DNA from: Candidatus Hydrothermarchaeum profundi
GTDB lineage: Archaea > Hydrothermarchaeota > Hydrothermarchaeia > Hydrothermarchaeales > Hydrothermarchaeaceae
Reading direction: 5' to 3'
Assembly (NCBI GenBank): GCA_002011125.2
Contig: MTMF02000009.1
Coordinates: 299,906 to 363,905 of the forward strand
Length of the DNA: 64,000 bases
A program made the position numbers and the translations under genes. Positions 35,083 to 44,930 of the stretch are shown here, in pieces (positions within the stretch are counted from its first letter, which is position 1; each line of letters starts with the position of its first letter). The notes under the pieces were generated by a model, which was not told the origin of the DNA, did no database searches, and worked only from the letters and a program-made list of their open reading frames with translations.

Positions 35083-36194
35083 ATGAAACCAAAAATTGGG
35101 ATACTAGTAAATCCTTCTATTTCACATGGCGAAGAACATGTTTTAGATAGCATTGGGATCATGCTTCGTAATAATTTTAAATTAGAGATAGTTGGAGGGT
35201 ATGATTTGCCTAATCGGATAGAAAAAAAGTTTAAAAATTACAACTATATAATTAAATTTTCCACTTCAAGGTTCTCAATTATAAACTTATTTTTATATCC
35301 TCAGAAATTCCTTAATCTATTAATTTATGTTATCAAAGAAAAGCCTAATATCCTTTTTCATATAGGGAGTACAGGGCCTAATGGTATTCTTATTGGCATT
35401 ACTGGCAGAATATTTGGAATTCCTACAGTAATTAGAAGTACAGGAAATACTTTTGAAATATATAAACATATAAAAAAAAAGAGTTTAAAATTAAAAACTT
35501 ATATTAAAAACAATATTTTAGGATATATCGCAATCAAATTATCTTACAAAACCATTGTTCTTGGTCACGGTATAAAAAATGAAATAAAAAAAAAAATATT
35601 CCTGAAAATAAATTATTTGTCCTTCCACAACCTGTAAATCAAGAAATTTTTAAACCGCCAAGAAATAAATTTAGAAGCAAAGAAAAACTTGGTTTTCCTA
35701 CTGATAAAAGAATTATACTTTATATAGGGAGGATGGAGTGGGAAAAAGGTATAGACTTTTTAAGCGAAGTAATTAAACAAGTTCTCAAAGAGAATACAGA
35801 TATTTATTTTGTCCTAATAGGTTCGGGGCCGTGCAAAATTAAAATTAAAAAACAGTTTAAAAACGAAAAGAATGTACGATTTGAAGGCTATGTGCCACAT
35901 GAAAAAATAAATGAATATTTTAAAGCTGCAGATTTATTAATATTGACCTCACCAATAGAGGGTCTCCCAAATGTTGTTTTAGAGAGTATGGCTGTGGGGA
36001 TACCAGTTATAACAAGACCATCAAGTCCAGATATAAAAATGTTAATATCGAATATTTGTGATACGCCATGGGACTTTGCTTACATGATTAAAAATAAGAC
36101 TTATGTAACCGATAAACTTCCCCCAGAGTACACATGGGAAAATTTAAAGCAAAGATATATATCATTTTTCAAGGATTTACAAGGAGGTAGATGA
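35083..36194 (+). pseudogene. GT4-type glycosyltransferase split by an A-tract indel
   Basis: The N-terminal half (residues 1-170) reads from ATG 35083 and has the Rossmann-like acceptor domain. At the A11 run 35586-35596 the frame is lost and stops at 35635. One added A restores a continuous protein of about 370 residues: KLFVLPQPVNQEIFKP, IILYIGRMEWEKGIDFL, then the GT-B donor site EGLPNVVLESMAVGIPV. It probably transfers a sugar to the lipid-linked glycan. Whether the break is real or a sequencing error is open. Confidence 0.8.
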
Positions 36195-36983
36195 GTGTTT
36201 ATTTGTCCCGTATGTAAGAATATTCTAAAGAAGGAAGTAGTTTCATATATTTGTGAAGTTTGTGAAACTAGATATCCAATTAAAGGAAATGTACCGATTC
36301 TCTTAAAAGATGAAATCCAAAAGGCATTGATCGAGAGGGACAGAGAATTACTTAACGCTTTTGAAATTTATAATAGACCTCCAAGACTTGCATATTTGCA
36401 ATGCAACAAATTAATTTCCAAAAAAAATAAAAAAATTTTAGATCTGGGCGCAGGATATGGTGGGTTGTCAAAATTATTGTTTGAACAAAATAAAGAGGTA
36501 TATGCAATGGATATATCCCCCAATATTGCTATTGAAGTTTCTAAATTTGCTCCATTCCCGTATATTGTTGGAGAAGCTGAGAATATACCTTTTGAAGATA
36601 ATTTTTTTGATACTGTTGTATCCATCCAATCTTTTCCACATTTTATAAACCCTGAAAGAGTTGTTAAAGAAATGAGACGTGTTTTAGTAGAAAAAGGGGA
36701 AGTAATAATTACTATTGAGAATATTATATGGTTCTATTATAGAATTTTGATGGTGTTAGGAAAATGGGGGCAGATAGCAGAGAAAAATGGACGGCATTTT
36801 ATTAGTTCGATGTATTCCTATAGTGATTTATTAAAACTTTTCAAAAAGCAGGGATTTGAACCAATTGCTGACGCATCTACTGTTATTTACATTAATAAGA
36901 ATAAAAAAAAGATTATAACAATACCTCTATTCAAAAATTTATTGTCAATTAATTATGCTATTAAATTTAAACTGAAGAAGTGA
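36195..36983 (+). CDS. SAM methyltransferase with N-terminal zinc ribbon
   Basis: The 262-residue protein begins with a Trm112-like ribbon (CPVCKNILKK, CEVCETRYPIKGNVPILL) and continues with a class I methyltransferase (ILDLGAGYGGLSKLLF, NIPFEDNFFDTVVSIQSF). GTG 36195 follows the glycosyltransferase stop and has AAGGAGGT at 36181-36188. The ribbon-plus-methyltransferase form is common in glycan loci; the substrate is unknown. Confidence 0.87.
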   Translation: MFICPVCKNILKKEVVSYICEVCETRYPIKGNVPILLKDEIQKALIERDRELLNAFEIYNRPPRLAYLQCNKLISKKNKKILDLGAGYGGLSKLLFEQNKEVYAMDISPNIAIEVSKFAPFPYIVGEAENIPFEDNFFDTVVSIQSFPHFINPERVVKEMRRVLVEKGEVIITIENIIWFYYRILMVLGKWGQIAEKNGRHFISSMYSYSDLLKLFKKQGFEPIADASTVIYINKNKKKIITIPLFKNLLSINYAIKFKLKK

Positions 36984-36987
36984 TGTT

Positions 36988-37788
36988 ATGAAATTTGTAG
37001 TCAGAGATGATGATACAAATTTTTTTACAAAGCCTGAAGAGTTAAAGAGATTATATTCTGATTTGTGGGATATAGCACCTATATCTATTGCGGTTGTTCC
37101 TTTTCATTCATGTACTAAAACTCAGGCCATTCCAAAAAAATATTGGAAAGGAGACTTAGAATTTCCATTACTCCGCAATAAATCTCTAATTGATTATCTA
37201 AAAAAACAAGTAAAAAATGAAAGAGCTGAAATACTATTACATGGTTACAATCACATTAAATATCAAAATGGCTTTGAATTTGAAGTCGATAATAATTTAT
37301 ACGAAAAAGTTAAAAAAGGAAAAAACTATCTCTCAGAGATTTTCTCACAGGAAATAACCACCTTTGTGCCACCTAATAATACTCTCTCAATTGAAGGAAC
37401 CAAAGCAATTGAAAAAAACAGTTTAAATGTTTTAATTTCCTTTTCCCACCAAATATGGGAACGGCCTATAGACATTTATAATATAACAAACTTTTTACGA
37501 ATGTTCCATTTTTGGCTCCGTTACGGTAAATCCAAGAGATATCCTCATGTTTTAAAATTTAAAGGCCATAAAGAATTCGGATGCTATCATCTTATTCCTT
37601 CTATACCATTTAAAGAATTAATTGAAGGTCTAGAATTTGCATACAAAATGGGTGGAGATTTCTGTGTGGCAATTCACTATTGGGAGACCTTAAAATATAA
37701 TCTAAAACCCTATTTAATTGAATTGATTAAACATGCTAAAAAATTGGGTAATGTAGAGTTTGTTACTGCAAAAGAATTATGGAGATGA
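36988..37788 (+). CDS. Polysaccharide deacetylase-like protein (DUF2334-type)
   Basis: The 266-residue protein begins MKFVVRDDDTNFF, with the acidic DDD metal motif, and has ILLHGYNHIKYQNGFEF (HGYNH), FVPPNNTLS and VAIHYWETL. This is the pattern of DUF2334/NodB-fold proteins. It is a second candidate deacetylase for the glycan. The start follows the methyltransferase stop by 4 nt. Confidence 0.82.
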   Translation: MKFVVRDDDTNFFTKPEELKRLYSDLWDIAPISIAVVPFHSCTKTQAIPKKYWKGDLEFPLLRNKSLIDYLKKQVKNERAEILLHGYNHIKYQNGFEFEVDNNLYEKVKKGKNYLSEIFSQEITTFVPPNNTLSIEGTKAIEKNSLNVLISFSHQIWERPIDIYNITNFLRMFHFWLRYGKSKRYPHVLKFKGHKEFGCYHLIPSIPFKELIEGLEFAYKMGGDFCVAIHYWETLKYNLKPYLIELIKHAKKLGNVEFVTAKELWR

Positions 37789-37797
37789 TAGTGCAAT

Positions 37798-38909
37798 ATG
37801 AAAATACTTTTTATCTCAAGGGAGATGTGTATGAATCGGGGTGGAGGCGAGGTCAATGATCTTAATCTAGCTAAACAATTCAAGGAAAAAAAAGACGAAA
37901 TTATTTTTGTTTGCCGTAAACCTTTGAGTAGTAGGGTGGAGATTCCCTTACTGGAGTTTCCAACAATTCTAGTTTCCTCCCCTTATTTATATGGCATATC
38001 GCAAAGGTTTCCTTCAATGCTTGGTAAAATCATGCGATTCTTAGATTCTTTCTTATTTGGATGTTTATTAGTTAGACACATTAAAAAGCTTGATTTTGAT
38101 ATTATCCATGTAACAGATATGCCGCCAGTTGTTATATTCAAAAAATTTATTAAAAAACCTGCTGTATATTCAATAAGGGGGGTTATATCGCCTTATTATA
38201 AAAAATTGCTCAAAAATTTTGATGGATTCATTGCTTGGGGAAGTTCATACGATATTATTAAAAAAGAATTAGATAGCTCTAAAATAATTCATTTAAATCC
38301 TGGAGTTGATACTAACCTTTTTACACGATGTGACACCACTAACCTAAAGAAAAAATATAACTTATGTGGAAAAGTGGTTTTATTATTTGTGGGCCGATTT
38401 GTATATTTGAAGAATCTACCTTTTCTTTTAAAAGCTTTCCGAAGATTATCTAATTATAGTAATAAATATGTACTTATGCTTGTAGGTGATGGACCACTTA
38501 TCGGGAATATAAAAAAAAAGCAAAAGAGCTAAAAATAGAAGATCGTACAATTTTTGTTGGTCATATAGAACATAAAGATTTGAATAAATATTACTCTGTT
38601 GCAGACATTTTTGTAATTACCTCTCATTATGAAAATTTTCCAATAACTGTACTGGAAGCTATGAGCTGCGAACTTCCTATATTAGCGCCTAGGGTAGGAG
38701 GGATTCCACTTCTTGTTGAAAATGGAATTAATGGATTTTTGTATGAACCCGGTGATATAAACAGCTTCATAAATGGTATTGACAAAATAATGTCAGCTGA
38801 TAGAAAAAGGATTGGCGAAATTAATCGTGAAAAGATTTTCAAAAAATATAATTGGGAAAGAATTTCGGAGATAATAAGAAATTTTTATTATGAAATTTTG
38901 AAGTCATAA
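37798..38909 (+). pseudogene. GT4-type glycosyltransferase split by an A-tract indel
   Basis: ATG 37798 opens a GT4 protein (MKILFISREMCMNRGGGEV, LLFVGRFVYLKNLPFLLKAF, LMLVGDGPLIG). It breaks at the A9 run 38511-38519 and stops at 38530. Reading on in the next frame gives ELKIEDRTIFVGHIEHKDL and the donor site HYENFPITVLEAMSCELPIL, ending at 38907. One more A repairs a protein of about 370 residues. The same kind of break is seen at 35586. Confidence 0.82.
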
Positions 38910-38927
38910 AAATAGAGGAGATTATAT

Positions 38928-39770
38928 ATGGGTTCAAAATTTGGTTGGGGAGTACTAGAAAATGGAGAAGAAATGTGGTATTCTGAACCTATTTTTAAAA
39001 AAATGAGTTTATTTGAAAGAATAAAATGGTTCTTAACAGTCAAAAAATATATGGTTGAAAAAATGTTAGATCCTAGCCCTTCAAGTGTTATTTTAGATTA
39101 TGGATGTGGAACTGGATCCTATGCTATTGATCTATCTAAAAAAAGAAATGTATTTATAATAGGAGTTGACATCTTTGAAAACCAATTAAAAATTGCAAGA
39201 GAACTTTCAAAGATGTATAATGGCAACTGCAAATTTTTTAGAATTGATAGATATAATATTCCATTTGAGGATAATTACTTTGATGGTTTTGTTTCTTTAG
39301 ATGTTTTAGGACATATTGTTGATCTAGAAAAAGCTTTAAATGAAATCAACAGAGTTCTTAAGCCAGGGGGAATTGGCGCAATCTTTTCTGAAAGTGCATT
39401 AACGAAATGGAATTTAATAAAATATTACCTTGCAAAAAATGGGGTAGTAATAGATAAACATTTTAAATTTCACGTGAACTTAAAAAGAAAGCACGAACTT
39501 AAAAAAATTTTAGAAAATTCTGGATTTAAAGTTGAACGTATATATTCCTTAAAGACCTTGCTTTTTTTTACTGATCCAAGCGGCTACTATGAGGCGTTAA
39601 AAAATAGGAATGACTTCAAATTAATAAAATATTTTAGTTATTTTTTATCGAATATCGAAAAAATACCCATATATAAGATGTTATCTTCAATTTACACATA
39701 TTTTGAATTATTTACATTGGGAAGAATTTCAGAAAGTCAAGGACTATTGATTAAAGTAAAAAAAATATAA
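38928..39770 (+). CDS. Class I SAM-dependent methyltransferase
   Basis: The 280-residue protein has motif I VILDYGCGTGSYAIDL, the acidic loop IIGVDIFENQ and the post-motif INRVLKPGGIGAIFS. It is the third methyltransferase in the A/T-rich operon. A GGAG site lies about 12 nt before ATG 38928. It probably methylates the glycan or its lipid carrier. Confidence 0.88.
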   Translation: MGSKFGWGVLENGEEMWYSEPIFKKMSLFERIKWFLTVKKYMVEKMLDPSPSSVILDYGCGTGSYAIDLSKKRNVFIIGVDIFENQLKIARELSKMYNGNCKFFRIDRYNIPFEDNYFDGFVSLDVLGHIVDLEKALNEINRVLKPGGIGAIFSESALTKWNLIKYYLAKNGVVIDKHFKFHVNLKRKHELKKILENSGFKVERIYSLKTLLFFTDPSGYYEALKNRNDFKLIKYFSYFLSNIEKIPIYKMLSSIYTYFELFTLGRISESQGLLIKVKKI

Positions 39771-39804
39771 AAATACCATCATATTTTTTGAATAGGTATC
39801 CAAT

Positions 39805-41238
39805 ATGTTATACCATCAACCAATAAAGGAGCCAGTAACAGTCTTGGGGGCACCTTCTGGGTCAGTAATCGTCTTTTCATTGTCTGAATTACTATGGTTA
39901 TCTGTATTAGCATTTTTTATTCTTCTTTTCATTAAAAAACGTCAAAAAGTATTGTTAATTATTATTGCTTTGAGTATGCCTTTAACGACAGAATTTATTT
40001 TCCAAATCGGAATTTCAATAACTCTTGGATATTTTTTCGGATTACTACTATGTATATATTTTTGGTTAGATACGATGTCCAGAAGACGTAAGATATACTT
40101 TGATAGGAATATACTAATTACATTTTATGTGATTATATTTATCTCTATTATTTCATTAGTGTTCGCTCCGGAGATACCAAAAAACCTTACTTTCGACATT
40201 TTTGGAAGAAGAAATCCTACAATTAGAGGAATCACAGAATTACTTAGATGGGTTTTTACTTTTCTTGTAATAATAGCCGTTTATAATGCCGTCAATAAAG
40301 AAAAAGATCTCCAAGAAATATTACATTGGCATGTTTTTTCAGGCACTTTAGTGTCCTTTTCATCTTTGAGTATATTGTTTTTGACTTATCTAAATGTTTT
40401 ATCAAACGACATTTCAGCGATTGTTATAGAACCTGGGGGTAGAATATTACGCTTATCAGGGTTTAATCAAGAACCGAGTGTTTTCGCCTTTTATTTATTA
40501 ACCGTTATTGGGTTTACATATATTTTCATTTTAAACAAACAGAAAATTTTAGGGAAATTAAATCCAAAAATGGCATTGTTTGCCCAACTATTAGCGTTTT
40601 TATTCACTTATTCAACGGGAGGGTTAATAACTTTTATTTTAGCACTTATTGCAGTAGTCGCCTTTTCATCGAGATCTAATTTACTTCAATTACGGTTTTG
40701 CGTCCCCAAAAAAATAGGTATAATCAGTGCGGTTTTACTATCTGGTGTATTATTCATAACTGTAATCGGGATGGTAGTCCAATCCCCATCTTTCATATAC
40801 AGTGTGTACATGGAAAAGATAGCAAGTTCATTAACAACAGCCAGAGGTGGACGCTATTTAACTGATCTGACAGTAATATATAATCATCCTCTTACAGGTG
40901 TAGGCATTGGAAAATACCCTTACTTTTTCGACACTTATAAACCAGATTGGGGCGTTACCGGTGGTTTCTCAGGTCCCGGCTCTATGATTTTGGGTGTGTT
41001 TGCAACCACAGGAATCTTTGGGTTTATAGCTTTTCTATTCTTTTTCTATTTATTCCATAAAAGACTACTAGTAGCCTTTAAGAAGTCCTTATATAAAGAA
41101 AATAACATTTTTATTGCAAATTATTTCACATTTTGGGTTATTTTTTTCCATCTTTTAATTCAAAAGAATTTCTTGGACATGTTTACTATATTTATTTTAG
41201 GTGTTTTATTAGCTAGTACAAAGCTACACGATTCCTAA
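39805..41238 (+). CDS. O-antigen polymerase/ligase-like membrane protein (Wzy type)
   Basis: The 477-residue protein has at least ten hydrophobic segments and a large loop with FNQEPSVFAFYLLT and the Wzy/WaaL-type region HPLTGVGIGKYPYFF near residue 365. Members polymerise or ligate lipid-linked oligosaccharides on the outer face of the membrane. It pairs naturally with the flippase at 28.3 kb and the Wzz-like protein at 23.5 kb. Confidence 0.85.
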   Translation: MLYHQPIKEPVTVLGAPSGSVIVFSLSELLWLSVLAFFILLFIKKRQKVLLIIIALSMPLTTEFIFQIGISITLGYFFGLLLCIYFWLDTMSRRRKIYFDRNILITFYVIIFISIISLVFAPEIPKNLTFDIFGRRNPTIRGITELLRWVFTFLVIIAVYNAVNKEKDLQEILHWHVFSGTLVSFSSLSILFLTYLNVLSNDISAIVIEPGGRILRLSGFNQEPSVFAFYLLTVIGFTYIFILNKQKILGKLNPKMALFAQLLAFLFTYSTGGLITFILALIAVVAFSSRSNLLQLRFCVPKKIGIISAVLLSGVLFITVIGMVVQSPSFIYSVYMEKIASSLTTARGGRYLTDLTVIYNHPLTGVGIGKYPYFFDTYKPDWGVTGGFSGPGSMILGVFATTGIFGFIAFLFFFYLFHKRLLVAFKKSLYKENNIFIANYFTFWVIFFHLLIQKNFLDMFTIFILGVLLASTKLHDS

Positions 41239-41344
41239 TATTGGAAGTACATCGACCCATGACAATGAAGTTATTAAAATATAAACTTGATAATATGAAT
41301 TCAGAGTTAATTTCGAAATAAATTAGATGACAATCGGTGTATAA

Positions 41345-42508
41345 ATGGTTGCAAAGAATAAAATCCGTCTTGCTTTCTTAATCAACTCTTTCACTGTAGG
41401 CGGTGCTGAAAAAGCTTTAGTAAGGATTTTATCTTCTCTTAACACGGAAAAGTATGAAATAACTGTAATTTCCTTGAGAAAAGATGGAGGAGAAATTCTC
41501 TCAGATTTAAAGATGCTTCAAACTGATTTGGTAGATTTAGATGCGTCATCTAAAATAGATATTTTTGCCATCTATCGTTTATTCAAGTTGATAAGAGAAA
41601 AAAAAATTGATGTTTTGATAGCATCGCTCTTCCATTCCACTATTATAGCTAGAGTTATAGGAAGACTTGCAGGTGTACCAACCATTATGAATTGGGAGCA
41701 TAACGAGAACTTTGGCGGATTACATAGAATATTATTGAATAGGTTGACTCACAGCTTGTCCGACAGGATTATAGCAGATTCAGAACATGTGAAAAAGGCC
41801 GTAATTAAGACACTTAAAGTAGATGAAAGTAAAGTGTCTACAGTACCAATTGGTGGGATAAATATAGAAGAGTTTACGCCCATTGATTACTTTAAATCGA
41901 AAGATAAGTTAACTATTGGGTCTGTCGGTATATTATCAAAACAAAAAGGGTATGAATATTTGCTAGAAGCTATAAAGACTATAAACAGCAGATACAAAAA
42001 CATTAGATTCGTAATAGTCGGGGATGGATCAGAAAGAAAGAAGCTTGAGAGAATGGCAGAAAAGTTATCAATACAGAATGTAGAATTTTGGGGATATAGG
42101 AAAGATATACCCAATATCTTGGCAACTTTTGACATTTATGTACAACCATCTTTATGGGAGGGACTGTGTATATCTGTAATAGAAGCGATGGCTTGTGGGC
42201 TGCCCATTGTCGCAACTAAAGTAGGGGGTATACCTGAATCTATTATCGATGGAGAAAATGGCTTCTTAGTTCCACCAAGAAATCATGAAAAACTTTCTGA
42301 GGCACTTAGTAAGTTGATTGAAGACCCTAAACTTAGAGAATTAATGGGAAAAAGGAACAGAGAAAAAGCAAAAACAAAATATTCCTTGAGAAAAATGATA
42401 AAAAAATTGGAAAAAATTGTAGATACGGAAATAAAAAATAAGGATCCTCGATATGACTCAAATCAAAGTTCTTCATATAATAACACGCTTTCTCAAGGGC
42501 GGCACTGA
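41345..42508 (+). CDS. GT4-family glycosyltransferase
   Basis: The 387-residue GT-B protein starts IRLAFLINSFTVGGAEKALV and has LTIGSVGILSKQKGYEYLLE, FVIVGDGSERKKL and the donor motif WEGLCISVIEAMACGLPIVA. Its last 56 nt overlap the next gene in another frame, so its C-terminal tail may be an extension without function. It probably adds one sugar of the repeat unit. Confidence 0.9.
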   Translation: MVAKNKIRLAFLINSFTVGGAEKALVRILSSLNTEKYEITVISLRKDGGEILSDLKMLQTDLVDLDASSKIDIFAIYRLFKLIREKKIDVLIASLFHSTIIARVIGRLAGVPTIMNWEHNENFGGLHRILLNRLTHSLSDRIIADSEHVKKAVIKTLKVDESKVSTVPIGGINIEEFTPIDYFKSKDKLTIGSVGILSKQKGYEYLLEAIKTINSRYKNIRFVIVGDGSERKKLERMAEKLSIQNVEFWGYRKDIPNILATFDIYVQPSLWEGLCISVIEAMACGLPIVATKVGGIPESIIDGENGFLVPPRNHEKLSEALSKLIEDPKLRELMGKRNREKAKTKYSLRKMIKKLEKIVDTEIKNKDPRYDSNQSSSYNNTLSQGRH

Positions 42509-43604
42509 GAAAAATGTCTTATATTCAATAGAAGCGCTCCCTAAGGAGAAATACCGAGTAGAACTTATGGTAGGCAGGGACTCTGATTTATCACTTATAC
42601 CAAATTCAATTAAAGTCATAAAAATTGATAGCCTTGTCCGAAGTGCTAATTTATTGAGTAATCTTCAGGCAGTAATTGAGATTTACAAAATTCTAAAAAT
42701 TGGAAAGTACGACATCGTTCACACACACCAAGCCAATGCAGGTATGGCAGGAAGATTGGCTGCGAAGCTTGCTGGTGTGCCGATAATAATTCATGGATTG
42801 CATGGTTCTACCTTTTATCCCACCCAGAATATGATAGTAAGAAAATTTTATGTGCTATTAGAAAAAATGGCAGCAAAATTTACCACCTGTTTCATCAGCG
42901 TTGGATATGACCTGAGAGACAGATATCTCAAGGTAGGGATAGGGAAAAGGAAGGATTACTATATAATCAGGAGCGGAATCGAGCTTGAAAAATTTTCCAA
43001 TGCAGGTAATATGCACCATGAAGATATCCGTAACAAGAGAAAAGAGTTTGAGGCAAATGAGGATGATGTCCTTATAAGTGTAGTAGCTGCATTAGAGCCA
43101 AGAAAAGGGCATATTTATATGATAGAGGTTGCTAAAAGACTACGGGATAAAAACGTAAAGTTTCTTTTCGTTGGTGATGGATGGTATAAAGAAAAGTTGC
43201 AAAAGAAAGTTTTAGAAGAAGGACTTGAAGATAAAATAAAATTTCTTGGATATAGAGAAGATGTAGAAAAAGTTATGGCTGCGTGTGACATCCTAGCGCT
43301 TACATCCCTATGGGAAGGACTACCTCAAGTGTTAGTCCAGGGGGCTGCAGTTGGAAAACCAATGGTTTCTTTTGCTGTAGAGGGTGCCAATGACATTATA
43401 AAAAATGGTGTTAATGGATTTGTGGTTCCTATTGAAGATGTAGATGGATTTGCAGAAAAACTTAAATATCTCATTGAAAATCCTGAAGAGGCAAGAAAGA
43501 TGGGAAAAAAAGGCAGAGAAATAATAGGTGATGAATGGGAAATATCAAAGATGCAAAAAAAAATTAGAGAGCTTTATGACGGTTTAGTAGAAAAACATCT
43601 ATGA
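42453..43604 (+). CDS. GT4-family glycosyltransferase
   Basis: The 383-residue GT-B protein starts MTQIKVLHIITRFLKGGTEK and has IVHTHQANAGMAGRLAAKL, FLFVGDGWYKEKL and LWEGLPQVLVQGAAVGKPMV. It overlaps the upstream glycosyltransferase by 56 nt. The E-x7-E donor region carries Gln in place of the first Glu (LPQVLVQGA), unlike its neighbours, so nucleotide-sugar binding may differ. It is the last gene of the first cassette. Confidence 0.9.
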   Translation: MTQIKVLHIITRFLKGGTEKNVLYSIEALPKEKYRVELMVGRDSDLSLIPNSIKVIKIDSLVRSANLLSNLQAVIEIYKILKIGKYDIVHTHQANAGMAGRLAAKLAGVPIIIHGLHGSTFYPTQNMIVRKFYVLLEKMAAKFTTCFISVGYDLRDRYLKVGIGKRKDYYIIRSGIELEKFSNAGNMHHEDIRNKRKEFEANEDDVLISVVAALEPRKGHIYMIEVAKRLRDKNVKFLFVGDGWYKEKLQKKVLEEGLEDKIKFLGYREDVEKVMAACDILALTSLWEGLPQVLVQGAAVGKPMVSFAVEGANDIIKNGVNGFVVPIEDVDGFAEKLKYLIENPEEARKMGKKGREIIGDEWEISKMQKKIRELYDGLVEKHL

Positions 43605-43617
43605 AATCTCTAATAAG

Positions 43618-43686
43618 CGGTCTGCAGGTTTTATCGGCCCTCATATGATAGAGAGATTCATAAAAGATAGTGCTGGAGTAGCATGA
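43618..43686 (+). pseudogene. Fragment of an NAD-dependent epimerase N-terminus
   Basis: Read in one frame, 43618-43686 gives RSAGFIGPHMIERFIKDSAG, which matches the NAD-binding start of an SDR sugar epimerase. It has no intact start and stops after 22 codons. It looks like a leftover from cassette exchange. Confidence 0.45.
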
Positions 43687-43807
43687 AGCCTGATAATTAA
43701 GGAGTATACAGCTTAGGGAGAAGCAAAAGAAATGATGAAGAAATAACGAATTCAAGCTTTTACAAGCCAAAAAACAACTTTAAATATCTTCTTCCCAATC
43801 TAAGGAT

Positions 43808-44806
43808 ATGGAGTTCCTATTGATACTGCTCTTAGGAAGCATAAGCTTCCTCATAACCTTCATTTCCCTGCCCTCATGGATACGGAGAGCAAAAAAAACA
43901 GGCTTTACCGGGAAAGATGTCCATAAAGGAAATAGCGAAGTAGCCGAGCTTGGAGGCATCACAATAATACTAGGGGTAGTAGCCTCCCTACTAATATATA
44001 TCGCCCTCGAGACCTTCATTTTCAAGGGAAACTCCCTGAACTTTCTTCTCGCAGCTATAACAACCATACTCATCGCCACCATGATAGGCATGACCGACGA
44101 CATGCTGGGCTGGCAGATCGGCCTGAGGCAGAGAGAAAAAGTGCTCCTGACCTTCCTTGTGCCAATACCTATGATGGCGGTGAACGCTGGCCACAGCATG
44201 ATGCGCTTCCCTTTTCTCGGCGACATAGAATTCGGCATATTGTACCCACTACTGATCATACCAATAGGAATAATAGGAACCACCAACGGCTTCAACATGC
44301 TAGCTGGCTACAACGGTCTTGAGGCAGGGATGGGGACGATAATACTCTCAGCCATGGGATACATAGCATGGAGAGTAGGAGACATCCCAGCAGTAGTGAT
44401 ATGCATATCCATGATCGCAGCACTAATAGCCTTTCTCTACTATAACAAATACCCCTCCAAAGTATTCCCAGGAGACGTACTGACCTACCCACTAGGGGCA
44501 ATGATATCTGTAGTGGCAATCCTAGCTAACATAGAGAGGTTCGCGGTCATGCTATTCTTCCCCTACTATATAGAGCTCCTTTTCAAGGCGAGAGGCAAGT
44601 TCAGGCCAGAATGGCCTGCAATGGTTCTAGAGGACGGAAGCCTAACAGTAAAAGACAAATGCTACAGCGTACCACACCTAGCAATAAAAATACTGAGAAA
44701 AATCAAGGGAAAAGCCTACGAATATGAGGTCGTACTACTGATACTAGCCTTCCAACTACTAGTGGCCTTGATCACCCTCTACTCCTTCGGACTGCCAGTA
44801 TTCTAA
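43808..44806 (+). CDS. UDP-GlcNAc:polyprenyl-phosphate GlcNAc-1-phosphate transferase (AglH/WecA-like)
   Basis: The 332-residue multi-spanning protein (about ten hydrophobic segments) has the family's cytoplasmic motifs: LPSWIRRAKKTGFTGKDVHK near the start, TDDMLGWQIGLRQREK and NGFNMLAGYNGLEAG. AglH-like enzymes load the first sugar phosphate on dolichol phosphate for N-glycosylation. TATA-like TTTAAATA at 43778-43785 lies 23-30 nt before ATG 43808. Codon use differs from the A/T-rich genes to the left. A broken homologue remains at 47.4 kb. Confidence 0.92.
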   Translation: MEFLLILLLGSISFLITFISLPSWIRRAKKTGFTGKDVHKGNSEVAELGGITIILGVVASLLIYIALETFIFKGNSLNFLLAAITTILIATMIGMTDDMLGWQIGLRQREKVLLTFLVPIPMMAVNAGHSMMRFPFLGDIEFGILYPLLIIPIGIIGTTNGFNMLAGYNGLEAGMGTIILSAMGYIAWRVGDIPAVVICISMIAALIAFLYYNKYPSKVFPGDVLTYPLGAMISVVAILANIERFAVMLFFPYYIELLFKARGKFRPEWPAMVLEDGSLTVKDKCYSVPHLAIKILRKIKGKAYEYEVVLLILAFQLLVALITLYSFGLPVF

Positions 44807-44930
44807 TGACGGGGCGTGGTAAAGAAACTCAAAAATACTTACAAGCGAAGGTTGGAAAATATAGAATCAAGCATGAATGTCTTATTTACAAGACAAAAAG
44901 CATTTAAATATTCTATATATAGAACAAAAT

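Noticed and set aside
43780-44298. 172-codon minus-strand ORF
   Set aside because: Antisense to the AglH-like gene; no family features.
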